Positions 46,201 through 61,200 of a stretch of DNA of 64,000 nucleotides are shown here, piece after piece; within the stretch, counting starts at the first letter, position 1; each line of letters opens with the position of its first letter. Location of the stretch: positions 80,202,328 through 80,266,327 of the forward strand of contig OV277866.1 of NCBI GenBank assembly GCA_922989275.2, given 5' to 3'. The translations under genes were made by a program, and so were the position numbers. Source of the stretch: Gari tellinella. Its lineage: Eukaryota > Mollusca > Bivalvia > Cardiida > Psammobiidae. A model generated the notes under the pieces. It saw only the letters and a list, made by a program, of their open reading frames with translations, was not told the origin of the DNA and did no database searches.

Positions 46201-49200
46201 GTATCAAAATTTATACTTTGCAATGGGTCCATGCCCCATCTCACTAAAACAACAAAAGTATCAACATTTATACTTCGCAATGGGCTTATGCCCTATCTCA
46301 CTAAAACAACAAAAGTATCAAAATTTATACTTCCCAATGGGTTCAAGCCCCATCTCACTAAAACAACAAAAGTATCAAAATGTATACTTCGCAATGGGTT
46401 CATGCCCCATCTCACTAAATCAAAAAAAGTATCAAAATTTAGCAAACCTCTATAATACGACCACTAAATTGTTATAATTATAAGGTGACTACTTAAAGCA
46501 ATATAACAGTTAAACAGAAACATCTAAATTACTCTTCGCTTTAGTGGTCGTAATAGAGAGGTGCCGCAATTAAACATGTCACTGTATTAACCCCTTGACT
46601 GCCATCATGTCATCAGCTTTAAACAAATGCCTGGTTTTACTCGCGTCAATTCTAATTTTCAGGCTTTTTGACTTAAGAAATATAATAATGAGTGTCAAAT
46701 AGTTTGGATTTTGATCAGACGCAGCGTCAAGGCCAAACACTTTCCAAATATCCACTGTACTCTGGTGTAGGGGTTAACCCGGGTTTCTCATAGATAGACC
46801 TCGCTAAATATTGCATAAACCCCTTCACTGCCTTACCCCGAGCACAACAGTTTTTTGCAAACAGTTTTATTTCTCATAATTAAGGTTTACATAGTTTGAC
46901 TTAAGAAATATAAAATTGACTGTCAACAGTTTCTCTGTCAAACAGTTTGGATCTTGATCATACGCCGCCTTACGCGGCCTTACGCGGCGTCTGACCAAGA
47001 TCAAAACTGTTTGCCATTAACGATTGTGTAGGGGTTACATATAAGGCAGTGAAGGGATGGACCCTTTCTCCTATATATAAACTAAAGGCGTGCAAAGGCG
47101 TGTTCATGGAGTAATAGGTTAAATTGGTTTGTTCTTTGATGATATGTAACTATTTTCACTAACGTTGTAACATACATGTACATGTATATGGTATTGGAAA
47201 GCAGCTTTGATTCTGGTTACACGTCAAAATTGAGATTTAAAACCGAATCGCACTTATAAATTATCAATATTCATCAGTCAGATGTAAAAACAATCGGAAT
47301 TGGCAAAAGTGCAGAAGACAGCTTTTAAGCAAAATCGGAAAACTCTCTAAACCGATGTTATGTTTATACAAAGTGCAGACGTTGTTTTTTTGTATATATA
47401 GCTATTTATCACACTAGTATGCTTCTGTGTCCTTGACAATCCATGAACCCATAGTTACAAGCTGTACTTGCGAAGAGTACACCACTGTCCTTTATCAGGG
47501 CTGCAGTTTCTCCGCAGTTTTCCGAAAACTTCGGATTTTTTTTTCTAGTAGGTAGCTTAAATCAGGCTGAAATTAAAGCAGGATGCGCCTTAAGGCGCAT
47601 TCTGCTATACTTTCAACCTGCTTTAAAGACATTACATGACCAAGCTTGGGTGGTAACACCTAGTCTGAAAAAAGTTAGGATTAAATCATGAATAGCATGC
47701 TTTTACTGTACAGATGTCTAGGCAAAGAATCAGTTAGCCGTTTCATGTGAGGCCCGTACCTATAGTAGGATAGTTGGGTTTGTAAAACCCATTGAAAAAA
47801 ACCTTGAGTGTGAGCATGTGAGGGCCTCTATAGAAAACTTGAGATTGCTGACATTGGCTGAGTGCACGCTTCCCATGCTTTACAGTAAGTTTTGACACCT
47901 AGTGAGAACAATGGAGGGGGAATCAATGAATGGACTGGTTTAATGTCTTTAAGTAATCGCGCTTGAAAAAAAGAAAAATCTTTGGATTTTGCATGATCAA
48001 CTAATGGCAGTCCTGCTTTATTCCAACATTTTTTATCCTGGCCATAGGACTTCTACAGGTGACACTTTACTGCAAAACACAACCAAAAGTAGTCAAATAT
48101 AAGACAATACATAATTTGGAAACTGGAGTTATTGTTTTGCACGTTCATGTGTGAAAGCGCTATTCCAAATAATACAGTTCAACCTAGACTTGTGACGATT
48201 CATAACAGCGCATCGACAGTTGTCAAGGCAAATTGCAAACTATTTTTTACCAGACGGTTAGACCTATGAACTATATATAATGTACGTAAACCTCCTTCTC
48301 ATAGGGAGTTTATTTTTGCAACGATCAACATTGCCGTGGAAAGATGTTATTCTTTCCCGTTCAGACAAAAGGAATGGAAAAGGCAATTCATAAAATCAAA
48401 GTTGCAGAAAAAAAGATCAACAGTACCTTGGATATTTTGAAAAATTCTTTTTATCTAAATATTTAACACCATAAGACATAGTTTGGAGCATAATAGACCG
48501 AGTTACCTGGCGTCTTAGCTGGTTCAAAACGATCAATGACTCAAAAAGTCGCGTTTTTAAACAGTTCGGATCCTGATTAGTCGCCGCATTACGCGGCATC
48601 TGATTAGTATCGAAACTGTTCGATATTCGTTTAGACATTTAGTTTTACTGCATAACATATACTATTTAAACGGCATTGCAGACAATAATATTGAAACAAA
48701 CGACTATATGGCGGTTAAGGGGTAAAATCCTCACAACAACTTTTGGCCATGAACTATAGTTAAGCATTCGTTTCTCTTAGACACTGGCAAAGCGCTATGA
48801 ATGAAAGGGATACTATAATTGTGACTATACATTTTATGGTATTTGCAACCGTGGAAATATGCATTTCCTCATGTTTGATAAATGTAATCTCAGCATCACG
48901 CCTTCATACCAATAGTTCAAAACTGACCAATCATACACATTTTGTTTTTCTTAAGTCATTAAGGTTTGGCGGGGGTGTTTGTATTACGCACAAATACCAA
49001 CACAAATCTCACCGTTTGTCTTCTTTGACCATCTTTACGCAAACCAGTACTATTTTTGTATGAATACATGTCATGTCGTCGCCATAGCAACCGACATTTG
49101 ACAGGTTTATGGTGAATTGTTTGTTTCATTATGGACTGTCAAGTCCGGCCATTGGTCAATGACAGACCTTGGTCAAGTGGTCATAAAACTAGCCAAGACG

Positions 49201-52200
49201 TTAACGCACGTTTGGCGGACGTAAGTAGACAATAAAACAGGTATATATAGTTTGCAGTGTTGGCAAACGGGCATACTAAGTTTGGGAGTAACGAAAGGAT
49301 AATAGAGATTTTCAATATTGAAACCAAGGTAAGAAGGATTCGTATATACATGTACAGTGGTGCAGTGGGGAAGACGTTATTGCTTAAGTTTTAAACGTAA
49401 ACGAAAAGCAAACGCAGTTCACTAACATCAGGGAGATTAGATATTTAAGAGCTCCTGCTAACATGTAGAAAATAACAACTTTTAGAAATGTCTCCCAATT
49501 TAATTTGATCTGAGTAGCAAACCGTTTGGTTTCTGATATGGCTCCAAACTGTTTGAATTGTAAATAACATTTTAAGCGTTAAGGCATTTATTGGGACAAA
49601 TTAACGTCTTCTACACTGTAAATGCGTAGTTATTATACATGTACGTCTAGAAGAATAAATTTTAAGGCATCCAAAGTAAATACATGTACTCCAACTATTG
49701 AGTAAATAGTTAAGACTTAGATACATGTGTGGAATAATGGACCAACTGTCTACATGATAACCAGACTTAATGCATTCCCAAATGGTGCATAACACGCTTA
49801 AGTTTCATGTAAGAATCAGCGTTTGGTCAATATATACGTTTTAACCCGTTGCGCCATAGTTTTATTTCAGTGAAGACAGAAGATTGTTTAAAACAGAACA
49901 CTTTCAACATATTTTAAACTAGCATCTGTTAAGATAAGGACATTTTTACTAACATTCATGACTGTATATCGTACATGTACAAAGTATGTAGAGTGAAATG
50001 GATTAAATAAGTTATTAAGTTATGTAACACAATGTTGAAGATATTGACGAATGTAATACAGTCTCAGGCGTGGTGGCTAATCTTTTTCTACATTATTTGC
50101 GATGCAATAAGCAAGGTTTACTCATAGCACGGCAAATATATTTTTATGGCATTGAATTAACATTTTATTTACACTTATATATATGGTCGACTATCGTAAT
50201 CGATAAAGTCCAACCTAGCGCATGGGTGGGGTTTTATCTGTGTATCCGCATGTGGGACCTTAGCCCAAAGTCAGAAGCACATAGGCGGCCACATGTGCCA
50301 CACACAGTTGAGCGTACTGTGGCTATACTACTGGCCTTGCATGAAGCACGTTTATCACTTTCTGTCAGTTGTCTAGAACGTTCATACATAGCTGAACCCC
50401 TCCTGATAGTTTGCCTCCAGACAGACCTGTTTTGTGCCTTGAACTCCCAATCAGCAACCACAATGCTGCATTTCTGGAGTGATCGCTTTAGGGTGTCTTT
50501 GAAGCGGAGCTTTGGTCTCCCTCTTGATCTACTGCCCACTGACAGCTCACTATAGAAGAGTTGCTTTGGTAACCTGTCATTCGACATGCGCACGATGTGT
50601 CCAGACCATCTCAACTGGGATAATGTAAGCAGTGCATCCATACTTGGCATCTTTGCTTGCTGCAGTACTCTGACATTTGAGACCCTATGAAACCATTTGA
50701 TATGCATAATTCTGCGAAGACAGCGTTGGTGAAATTGGTCAAGTAGTTTTATGTGCCTTCGGTAGGGTGTCCAGGTCTCACAACCATACAGAAGTGCACT
50801 CAGGACCACAGCTCTGTACACCGCACATTTCGTATCTATGCTCAGGCCCCTCTCGTCCCATACTCGTTTCTGCAGTCTGCCGTAAGAAGCACTTGCCTTT
50901 GCAATGCGACTAGATATTTCCTTGTCTAGGCTGTTGGAAGATGAGAGGCTGCTGCCAAGGTAAGTAAATGAGTCAACATTTTTCAGGGTTGTGTGGTCGA
51001 TCTTAATCTCAGGCACTCTCGCAGTGGATCCTTTTGCAGGTTGGAACAACACTTCAGTTTTCTTTATGCTTATAGTAAGCCCAAAACGCTTGGTGGCTGC
51101 AGAAAGGGAGTCTGCAAGTCTTTGAAGGTCATCTTCAGAATGGGCGACAATGCCGCAATCATCTGCATACAGGAGGTCACGAACAAGAGCTTTCGTTACT
51201 TTTGTCTTTGCACGCAGTCGTTGCACATTGAAGGCGCCACCATCAGTTCTGTACGAGACCTGAATGCCTGGGTCTGTTTCATTAAAAGCAGAAAGCAGCA
51301 TCATGCTGAAAAGAAAGCTGAAGAGAGTTGGTGCTAGGACACAGCCTTGCTTCACTCCATTAGTGACAGGGAACTCATCTTCAGCATTCCCATTGACTAA
51401 TCCTGCACTCATGCCATCGTGGAAGCAGCGGATGATTTTAACCATCTTAGGAGGGATACCGATACGGGGCAGAATATTCCATAATCCTGAACGTGGCACT
51501 GTGTCAAACGCCTTTGTGAGGTCGACAAAGAGAATGTAAAGATCCTTGTTCTGTTCTTTGCACTTCTCTTGGATCTGTCTAGCACAGAAAATCATGTCGA
51601 CTGTCCCTCTGTTCTTACGAAAACCACATTGACTTTCAGGTACCGTCTCGTCCAGAAGATGGATATTCAACCTGTTAAGGATCACTTTGCAAAGGATTTT
51701 GCCTGCTATGCTCAAAAGAGAGATCCCCCGGTAGTTGTCACAGCTAGATTTGTCGCCCTTTCCCTTGTACAGGTGGACTATTCGTGCATCTTTCAAGTCT
51801 TGTGGTAGGCATCCATCTTCCCAACACATGCACAAAAACTCAGTAAACTTCTGTATCAGCGGCTGGCCACCTGCCTTAAAAACCTCAGGCGGAATACCAT
51901 CAGGACCTGCTGCTTTACCACTTTGAAGCTCTGCAATAGCTTTCTTTACTTCGTTTTCTGTTGGTCGATCATCCAATTCAAGGCGCATGGGTCTCTCAGG
52001 GATCTCTTCTATAATACTTGGATCAATTGATGAAGGCCTGTTAAGGAGCTGCTCAAAGTGTTCAGACCACCTCTTGTTTATTGCCTCATTGTCAGTGAGT
52101 AGCTCACCTTGTAGGTTGCGAATAGGTGCTGCACTTCTTTGAGATGGTCCATAAACCCCCTTTAGGCTTGAGTAGAAGAGTTTGGCGTTTTTAGAGTCGG

Positions 52201-55200
52201 CATAACCCTGGATCTCCTCTGCTTTTCTTTTCCACCATTCGTCCTTCATACAACGCAGCTGCTTCTGAATGTTTCTCCGGAGCTGATAAAATTTGTCACG
52301 CTTTACATCAGAGTCTTTATCAGCAAGCCAAGCCTTGTGAGCAGAGTACTTCTCGGCAAGTAAACTATGGATCTCGGAGTCATTGTCATCGAACCAGTCT
52401 TGGTGATGCTTTTTCATGACATCTATAGTCTCTCTGGCAGCGGCATCTACTTCATTCTTGAACCTAGTCCAGTTTTCTTCCGTCTCTCCTTCACTGAAGC
52501 ATACCGATTCAAGGCGCATAGAGAGTTCATTTTGTAAGGCTTCTACGACGTCCGGAATTTGTGTTTTCTTGACATCTAGTTTCTTGGGTGGTTTCTTTCC
52601 CTGTGGCCTTCTTTTTCTGCGAATCTGAAAGCTCACTTTCGATCTTAAAAGAAGATGATCTGTAGAGCATTCAGCACCTCTCATTGCCCTCGTGATGTGA
52701 TGGTCTTTAAGATCACGCTGTCTGCATATGATGAAATCTAACTGGTGCCAATGCTTAGATCTTGGATGCATCCAGGTGGTTTTGTATGCGTCATTTAGTT
52801 TGAAATAAGTATTTGTGATGGAGAGATTGTGCTGGGAGCATAATGATAACAAAAGTTTGCCATTGGAGTTCTCTTGTCCAATTCCATGTTGACCAATAAT
52901 GCCATTCCAAGCAGTATGATTGGAACCGATTCTTGCGTTAAGATCACCCAGGATGATCAGTTTGTCAGCTGCAGGTATGCTGCGCACAACTTCATCAAGC
53001 TGTTGGTAGAACACCTCTTTGTTTTCATCAGGGTTTGTCATGGTGGGCGCATAGACACTTATCAAAGTGGCGTAAGCGTTGTCTTTCAATGGAAGTCTCA
53101 TGGTCATGATTCTATCATTGATGCCCTTTGGATGCGATTCAAGTTGATGAACAAGGGATGTCCTAACAACAAACCCAACACCTGCTTTCCTTTCCGTTTT
53201 ACGCCCTGACCAGAATATTGTATAACCTGATCCAACCTCACTCAATTGACCTTGTTCCAAAAATCTAGTTTCGCTGAGAGCAGCAATGTCTACTGCGTAT
53301 CTGTTGAGCTCATGTGTGACCAAAGCAGTCCTCCTTTCAGGACGGTTGGCATCTTTGCGATCCAAGAGAGTTCGCACGTTCCATGAAGCAATGGTTAGGG
53401 ACTTTGCGGTCTGTTTTCCTTTCTGGTAGCCTGTCTGAACCCAGAGATTGTTAGCACCCTCTGCTCTATTCCCTGACTGCCCGCTACCTTGAGCAGGGGG
53501 TCTAGAGCTGCTGGGGACTGAGGGCCGTAGTGTAATTGTGTCTGTCATTAAGGGGTATTGGCGCTAGGTGCCATGCGCATCATTAAGTTGCTGTTGTTTG
53601 CGCAGAACCTCAGCAACTCTCTCCACCTGCAACCACAAATCCAGGGCAAACCGAGGTAAGACAGCTGTACTCAAAGAGACACAGACGACTGAACAGTAAA
53701 TAGCAGGTCGCAGCATATGACCAGGGCCACAAGCAGTGCTCTGTGACAACGCCCTTACTGCAGTATGCGGCTGCAGGATTTTCTGTCTGGGTTTACTCCC
53801 GTAGCCTTTCCCCACCCAAGAGGTACCCGCAAGGCAGCGGTAACAGACGCAGGTGGTATAGTGTACTGTCATACTATAGCAGACTGGTAACCCTGACCTG
53901 ACCTTACACTTAAATGGACAAGAATAGCACACCTTCTAAATGTGTGGAGACTCTTTTGGTTCAAAATTAAATTCTAGATAACCCGGCGTCTGACAAGGTT
54001 CCAAACTGCTTGCTGCGCATATTAGAATCAGACATACAGTAAAACCTCGCTATTACGACCACTTAAGCGAATGCTAATTAATTGTATAATAGAGAGGTGG
54101 CAGCTTAAAGCAAGGTGACAGTGAAACAGAAAGCTCCTACAGGAGCTTTCTGTTTCACTGTCACCTTGCTTTAAGCGGTCACCTATCGTAAACACCCTAA
54201 TAAATTACATAATTTAGTGGTCGTAATAGCGAGGTTTTACTGTATATACATTTTCACAATGTCTTTACAGTTACTAGCCGTTGCGTTAAGGTCGGTTTAG
54301 CTCTTTCACTGTCAATGGTGCCAAAAGGCGACTTTGTAAACAGTTTGGGTCCGCGGCGTCTGATCAAGACCCAAACAGTTTGACACTCGTTTAGGTATTT
54401 CTAACCCTGGCCCTAAGTCTGACTTGAAAAATTAATGCAGACAACACTTTCAAGGCAGACGATAAAACTTGACAGTGAAATAGTTAAACGGGACAGAATA
54501 ACAGCCCTTATTACATGTACAGTGGAGAATCTGTTATTCTTTCCCAATAAACGCGTTTACGCTAAAACTATTATTTGCAGTGCAAACAGTTTGGAGCCAG
54601 ATCAGACGCCGGGTAACCCGGCGTCTGATCAGGCTCCAAACTGTTTGCCACCAAGATAAATAAGAATTATCAGAATTGTCCAAAAGTTGTTCTTTTCTGC
54701 GTTTTAGTGCTTTGCGTTTGCGTACGTTTGCGTTTAAACGGGAAAGAATAACAGATTCTCCACTGTACTTTCTGTTTTGTTTTAGCAAACTACAGTTATC
54801 AACATGGATAGAACTATTGGCGTATTACTGGTTATGTGTCTGAGTTTTCTGGCATGCCAAGGACAGAGACAGTCTGGGAGAAACCAAAGATCCGGACCAG
54901 GTAGGGAGTTATTGTTGTTTTAAAAGTGTAGTTCGGTGCTATTCTACACACACAACTTGACAAGCCAAGAATAACATACAGCTAAATCAACTGTAGGAAA
55001 TGTTGCAGTCAACATAATTTGCAGACGAAACTTTTATAGCGTGCTTAAGGTTAACACAAGTGCAGATAGGTTAAGTAATGAAAGTACCTGCACTTTTCAA
55101 CCCATCGTTTATACATATCAATGTCCAAGTTATTATTTACATGATAATATGATTCTGTTATGCGAATTATATAACAATGGATTTTTAGGGAAATAAACTG

Positions 55201-58200
55201 ATCTTGACCGCTGATATCTACCAGATCACGGCATATTCAATACTAACATTGATATTTCATTTATATTTTCAGAATGTATTCTACCTGTCAATACTGGGAC
55301 TTGCAGTTTGAATATAACCAGATATCATTTCGACCTTAGCACCAAATCGTGCAAGCCTTTTACATTCAAAGGATGTGGCGGTAATCTAAACAATTTCGCC
55401 ACAGAAAAGGACTGCAATATGCGCTGCATTTGTTCCAAACCTGTCAGGCCCGGAAACGGCGGCGAGAACTTGGCAAGGTACTTTTTCAATGCAGACACCG
55501 GCAGGTGCGAGCAGTATAGTTTTACCGGTAGGGGAGGTAACTCTAACAGATTCAGAAGCTCTGACGAGTGTTCAGCAACCTGTGTTGAAGAAGTAGTCAC
55601 AATCAAAAGATGCGATAGAAGACCAGATTTCGGCAATAACTGCGGAAATAGCACCATTCGCTATTACTATGACAAGAACTGCGATTGCTGTAGGGAGTTT
55701 ACATATCTCGGATGCGATGGAAACGGAAACAGATTCGAAACAGAGGCTATATGTGCGAACAAGTGCGCCGGAAAAGGAACTCGCCCGGTTACACCGTCCC
55801 CAGAAGTAATCATCAACCCTACATCTCGACCAAGCATGTGCTACGAACCGTCAGCCAAAGGTCCTTGCCCTCAGAACCTACAGAGATACCGTTTTGATGT
55901 CACCAGCGGCATGTGTAAGCCATTTGTGTATTCCGGTTGCGGTGGAAATGGCAACAATTTCATGATTCTTTCAGACTGTAACAATGTTTGTAAATCAACA
56001 GCACAACTAACGACAACGACAGAAAAACCTTTGCCGCCACAATGTTTGGTTCAATTAGAGAGAGGTAACTGTGACGGAATTGTTTTAAGATTTTATTATA
56101 ATCAGAGTTCTCGTTCTTGTCGAATGTTTTTATACAGTGGATGTCAAGGAAACGCAAACAATTTCCGATCATATATGGACTGCATTGGAACATGCCACGC
56201 TAAAATATTTTGAGAACATTCGATTGTAAGGTATCATCGTCATCTCATCCTGTAAGATATACATACTTTTGATGAAAGATGGATGCATGCGTTGTCAGAG
56301 TTAAGTGTGCAAAGTACTTTAGTAGCAAGTGACAATAACATGACATATCGTTTAAGTACGTTTCTAATTGAGTCTATGTATGTTTTTGTTAAGTTATTTT
56401 ATAAATAAATATGACGAGTTACCTTGTTTTAGTATAAACACGTTTATTGGGAAAGAATAACATCTTCTTCGCTGTATATTGTCAGGATCACAATTAATCG
56501 GTTCTTATCTCGCCGAACATGTTTTACGAGATCATTGAAAATATTAGAAAGAAACTGGGGGACGAAATGTTTGTAATGTAGAGAGCTCCTATATCAGCTT
56601 TTGGCATTACATCAGTTCTACGTTCTACTCTTTAACGATTCTTTCGTTGGCCTCTTATCTTGAGCTTGGTTGTTCTGGTATTGCGGAGACCCTTTGACTG
56701 TTTGGTATGATTTGGTTGATATCTGAAACAGTTTGGATCAAGACCAATCGCCGCATGACGCGGCGTCTGATTTGAATCCAAACTGTTTAAAACTCGTATC
56801 GATGCTTCTTCGGTCCAAATATCGAAATTAGAATTTATGAAATAAAAACAGACAACAAGTATTAAGCAGACGATAAACAGCAACGAAATGGTTTATAGGC
56901 TAACTGTCAGCAATTAACCGCCCTTAACCCTTTCACCGCAAAGCAGGACTGCAAACAGTTTGTACCCATATCAGACACTGTAGATTCTACATCTGGGTCT
57001 GATCAGGATTCACACCCACACTCCTGGTAAAGTTTTATCGTTTAAAATAGCAAACACATTTTTAAAAAAAAACACCTCCCAAATTTTAAAAAATCCCAAA
57101 AGATGAAGATTGACATTTTGCAGAAGACGGCATGGTTGAAACTACTTAAGCTTCGCACTTACTGGCACCACACGTGACACCAGACCACTGATTCTCATTA
57201 TTTTTTACACTCTCAACGATGTCATAAAGTGCGTCTGCAAACAGTTTTGACACGGCGTCTGATCAGGATTCAAACTGTTTGACACTCATATCGATAAGTT
57301 TTAAGTAATACTACATTGAATGTTACCTGGAAAAGATTTTGCAAACAACAAAATTGAAGCCGACGACAACGAAACAATGAAGGGGTAAAAATCTCAAGAC
57401 ATTTCTGTTAGTGAAAGGGGAAAAGTACAGTCAATCGTGAATTAAACGACCACTGAAAAAAATGCTGATCGGCAGTAATTAGCACAAGGTACACATTCAG
57501 ATTAACAGAACGCTCTTAACCCATTGTATGCTGGGTAATATTTGGCGGCCATTTTAAAATGTGGTCTGCAGCGGGTATAACTCAAATATTTACACAAGAG
57601 TTTAGCAGTTTCTGATAGAATATTGACTTAGCAGCAAACATTTTTGATATAAGATCAGGCCTTACAATGTTAGGCCTGATCTGAGATCAAAACTGTTTGC
57701 CTAGAAGTACACCTAAAAGTGTATCCCGCATAAAATGGGTTATTAAAAGGGTATTAAACCAATGTACATTCGGGCTACATCACCGAGATATACTGCTTTA
57801 CACAAGAATAACAGTATATGTTAACCGTTAACCTGACGTATCATCGCCTGCTTTGAAATTGTCATCTGGAATACTTATAAAATTAAGACTTTTACATGTT
57901 TTACTAAAACAACATTAGCCGAGTGTCTGGCGCGACGTCTGGGCTAGATCTAAACTGTTTGCAAAATAAAGTGAAGTTACGATCAACAGGCACAGTGTTC
58001 AACCCTTTTTCAGTGCATTAATCTAGGACTGTTATTGTTTTGGAAACTAGGCCATGAGTAGATAACATGTACAAATCACGTGACTGGACGCGCATGTTTG
58101 CTGGAAGAATGCACTGAAAAGTCGAGTTCAACAAATGTTACGTGTACTATGGAATGAAAATTAGAACGCATTGGAACATCAGATCAGCTAAATCGAACCA

Positions 58201-61200
58201 GATTTTGGAATTTTTCCGTTGTTCTGTTTGGTGAACTTGAATTTAAATGGACAAAGTTCGTACTGTTTCAAATAAATTGTTATCAATTAAGTTTTGCTAA
58301 AGGTTAGTTTAGGTTTAGAATCTTTCATTGAGTTTGCGCTCCATTATTAACGAGGTCATCGCATTAGAGATAAAACATTGTAGCATTTAGTACGCAAGGT
58401 GCAACATACCAATTTGATTTAGCAGGCACCTTTTGTAAAATTTCATTTTGGTTAATTCAGTTTTACAGTTCGCACTCGTTTACAGTGACGCTTTTTATGA
58501 GTAACAACCAACGTACGCATAAACGAGAGACCCCTTTGAATTTCGTTTCTTAATTCAGTTGCTATTTAAAGCAGGGTTAAAGTAAAGCAGGGGCGACTCT
58601 TTTGGGACTTTCTAAGTTCTACTCAAATCATGTTTCAACTGTCACATGTGCAAAATCTTTTTTTACAAACCGTGTTTATCCAGACCAATCACGGCGTAAG
58701 GAGTCGTATAATCAGGATACAAAGTATGTGATATTTGTGTCGATGATTATTTGGCCAATTACCTAACCTCTAACTTTGAGAAAGGAAAACAACACGACAA
58801 TGCCGAAGAAGGCATCACAGTGGGCAAGCCGTTATTCTTTCCCGTTTGAACGCAAACGAAACGCAAACATATTACAATAAAACATAGAAACAACCACTTG
58901 TTGACAACTCTGACTATTTATTTTAATCTGAGTGGCGAACAGTTTGGAGCCTGATAAGACGCCGGGTTACCCGGCGTCTAATCTGACTCTAAACTGTTTG
59001 CATTGGAAATAAAAGTTTTAGCGTAAACGCGTTTTTTTGGAAAGAATAAAGTTTTTTCTCCACTGTATGACAGCATTGAAATATTAACCATTGGAGCAAA
59101 GCCTCAATTTGACTGGTCATAATAACGGTATAACTGCATTCTTTCAAAGTTTATGTCTGCATTCATAAAATTGCTCAACTGTATGAAAGGTCATGCTCCT
59201 AAATATATGGAGAAGACGATATCCTTTTTCGAACGCGCGTATATTGAAAACATTCCAGTCGTTAACAGTTTGGAACCAGATCAAACGCCGAGATACTCGG
59301 CATATGAGCATGACCAAAAATGTTTGCCTTACAGAATATGATTATTCGTTTTACTGTTTCAAAAGCCTGCCATTTTCTTCATATTATTACATTACGATTG
59401 CATTGCGTTTAAACGAAAAGAAATGTCGTTTCTTCCACTGTATAAACGTTAGTGTGGAAGAAATGTTCATATTAATATATTACTTGTATATAAATTCATT
59501 CATATACAGTAGAACCCCTTAATTACGACCACTAAATAGAAGGCTAATTGTCCGTATAAAAGACAGGTGACAGCTTAAAGCAAGGTGACAGTGAAACAGA
59601 AAGCTCCTAGGAGATTTCTGTTTCACTGCCGCCTTGTTTTAAGCGTTCACCTATCGTCAACATCCTAATAATTAACAAAATTCAGTGGTCGTAATAGAGA
59701 GGTTTTACTGTACATCACATTCATTTAGAAGGAAATCCTACTCTCCATTGCATTGTGTCAATAAAGGTATAAAATATACATATTTTCGAGTTTAGTCTTT
59801 CTTCATTTTCCATATTGTACTATTAACTCATCCCCCTATGAAACAACTTGAAATGAACGATTCCAGTTTCCAATTAAGTCTAATCCAATTTGGACTATTT
59901 AGGGTTATTATGCCTCCAAGATCGAAGATCGGGCGACGAATTGAGTTTGGTCTGTCTGTCATAAACTTTCACATTGGCCATGACTTTGGAAATATTTGGC
60001 ATGTGTTCCCCACTAAAGAAGCCATAGAGTTAAGTAGAACTTGTTTTATGTCAGACAAAGGTCAATGTGATTTAGAGATGAAACATGCTGAATTTAAAAT
60101 TGGTCATTCGGGGGATTATTGTTTCTCAAACACCTTATGCGTTAACAATAATATTACAAAATGACAAGTGTATGGTTTCAATTTACGTCGTTTGTTAAGG
60201 GTCTTAGGTTAAAGCGTTTGAGTTGAACCCGAGTTCTTTCTCAAGCATTTGATTGAGAACGACTTCAGACTCAACTCAAATGCTTCATAACCTTGGAGCC
60301 TAGACAATATTAATTTCAACACGTACACTGGTTGTAAAGGACGTAAATCAAAGCAAAGTTAAATACATTCAGAAGCATTTTCATGATTCAAGCATATCCT
60401 GTTAAAGAGTTATAGGAAACTTTAAGGACATAATTCTCTTCATAATGAAATTACAAGTAGTAATCGTACATGTATAATTAAATGGTTATGACAGACTCCC
60501 ATACCCACCCGCCGTGTCCATGTGCCCTATAACTCAACAACCTATTCAAACCTTAGCTGGAGCACTGTTAAGGCAGTATAACAGACGGAATTCCAAAACA
60601 AGTGTGAAGCAATTACGCTTTATGATGTCAATGAGAGTGAAAGGGTTAAACAATCTGAAAGTAAAGCAGAATCATACACAGGGGTTTTCTATTTCACATT
60701 TAGTCTTCTATATAATCAACACGTCTTAGACATTGACAAAATCCTCTAGGGAAGGGGTTATGTGATCATGGCCAGACTAGATATTTACATACCTTTCAAG
60801 TCATTCCAGTCAGGAGCTGAAACACACAAAATATATATTGTCAAGAATATGTTATTCATCAATGCTTATTAACTAGCTTCAAATTCAACGACATTAAACT
60901 ACAGACAATATGCGTATATGAACTACAATCTACATGTATATGCTTTAGCATAATGTCTATTACTCTTTACCATTTTACAATGAAACGACGGGAAATAAGT
61001 AATTAAGTACAGGTACTACATGTAAACGCTATATTTTCAAAATGAAACTTCTTTGTGCTCCTAGTATATAACTGGCGTAGCGCTTATAAAGCGTTTGTGT
61101 TGAGTCTGAGTGCGTTCTCAAGCATTTGATTGGTCAGATTCGAGCCTAGCTCCAATCTGACAATCCATGCTTGAGAACGCATTCAGACTTAACTCAAACG

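Noticed and set aside
45367..46440. CRISPR-like array (regular repeats)
   Set aside because: Units are contiguous with no variable spacers, in a spliced eukaryotic gene.
45434..46477. Long plus-strand ORF of 347 codons made of 19-residue repeats (ISLKQQKYQHLYFAMGSSP type)
   Set aside because: It is the reverse strand of the 57-bp splice-acceptor array. A unit length divisible by three without stops opens several frames on both strands; nothing else suggests a protein.
53564..53932. 122-codon minus-strand ORF upstream of the 50-kb LINE ORF, as a possible ORF1
   Set aside because: Cys-rich but with no knuckle or esterase motif in correct spacing; more likely 5' UTR of the LINE. Left open rather than annotated.
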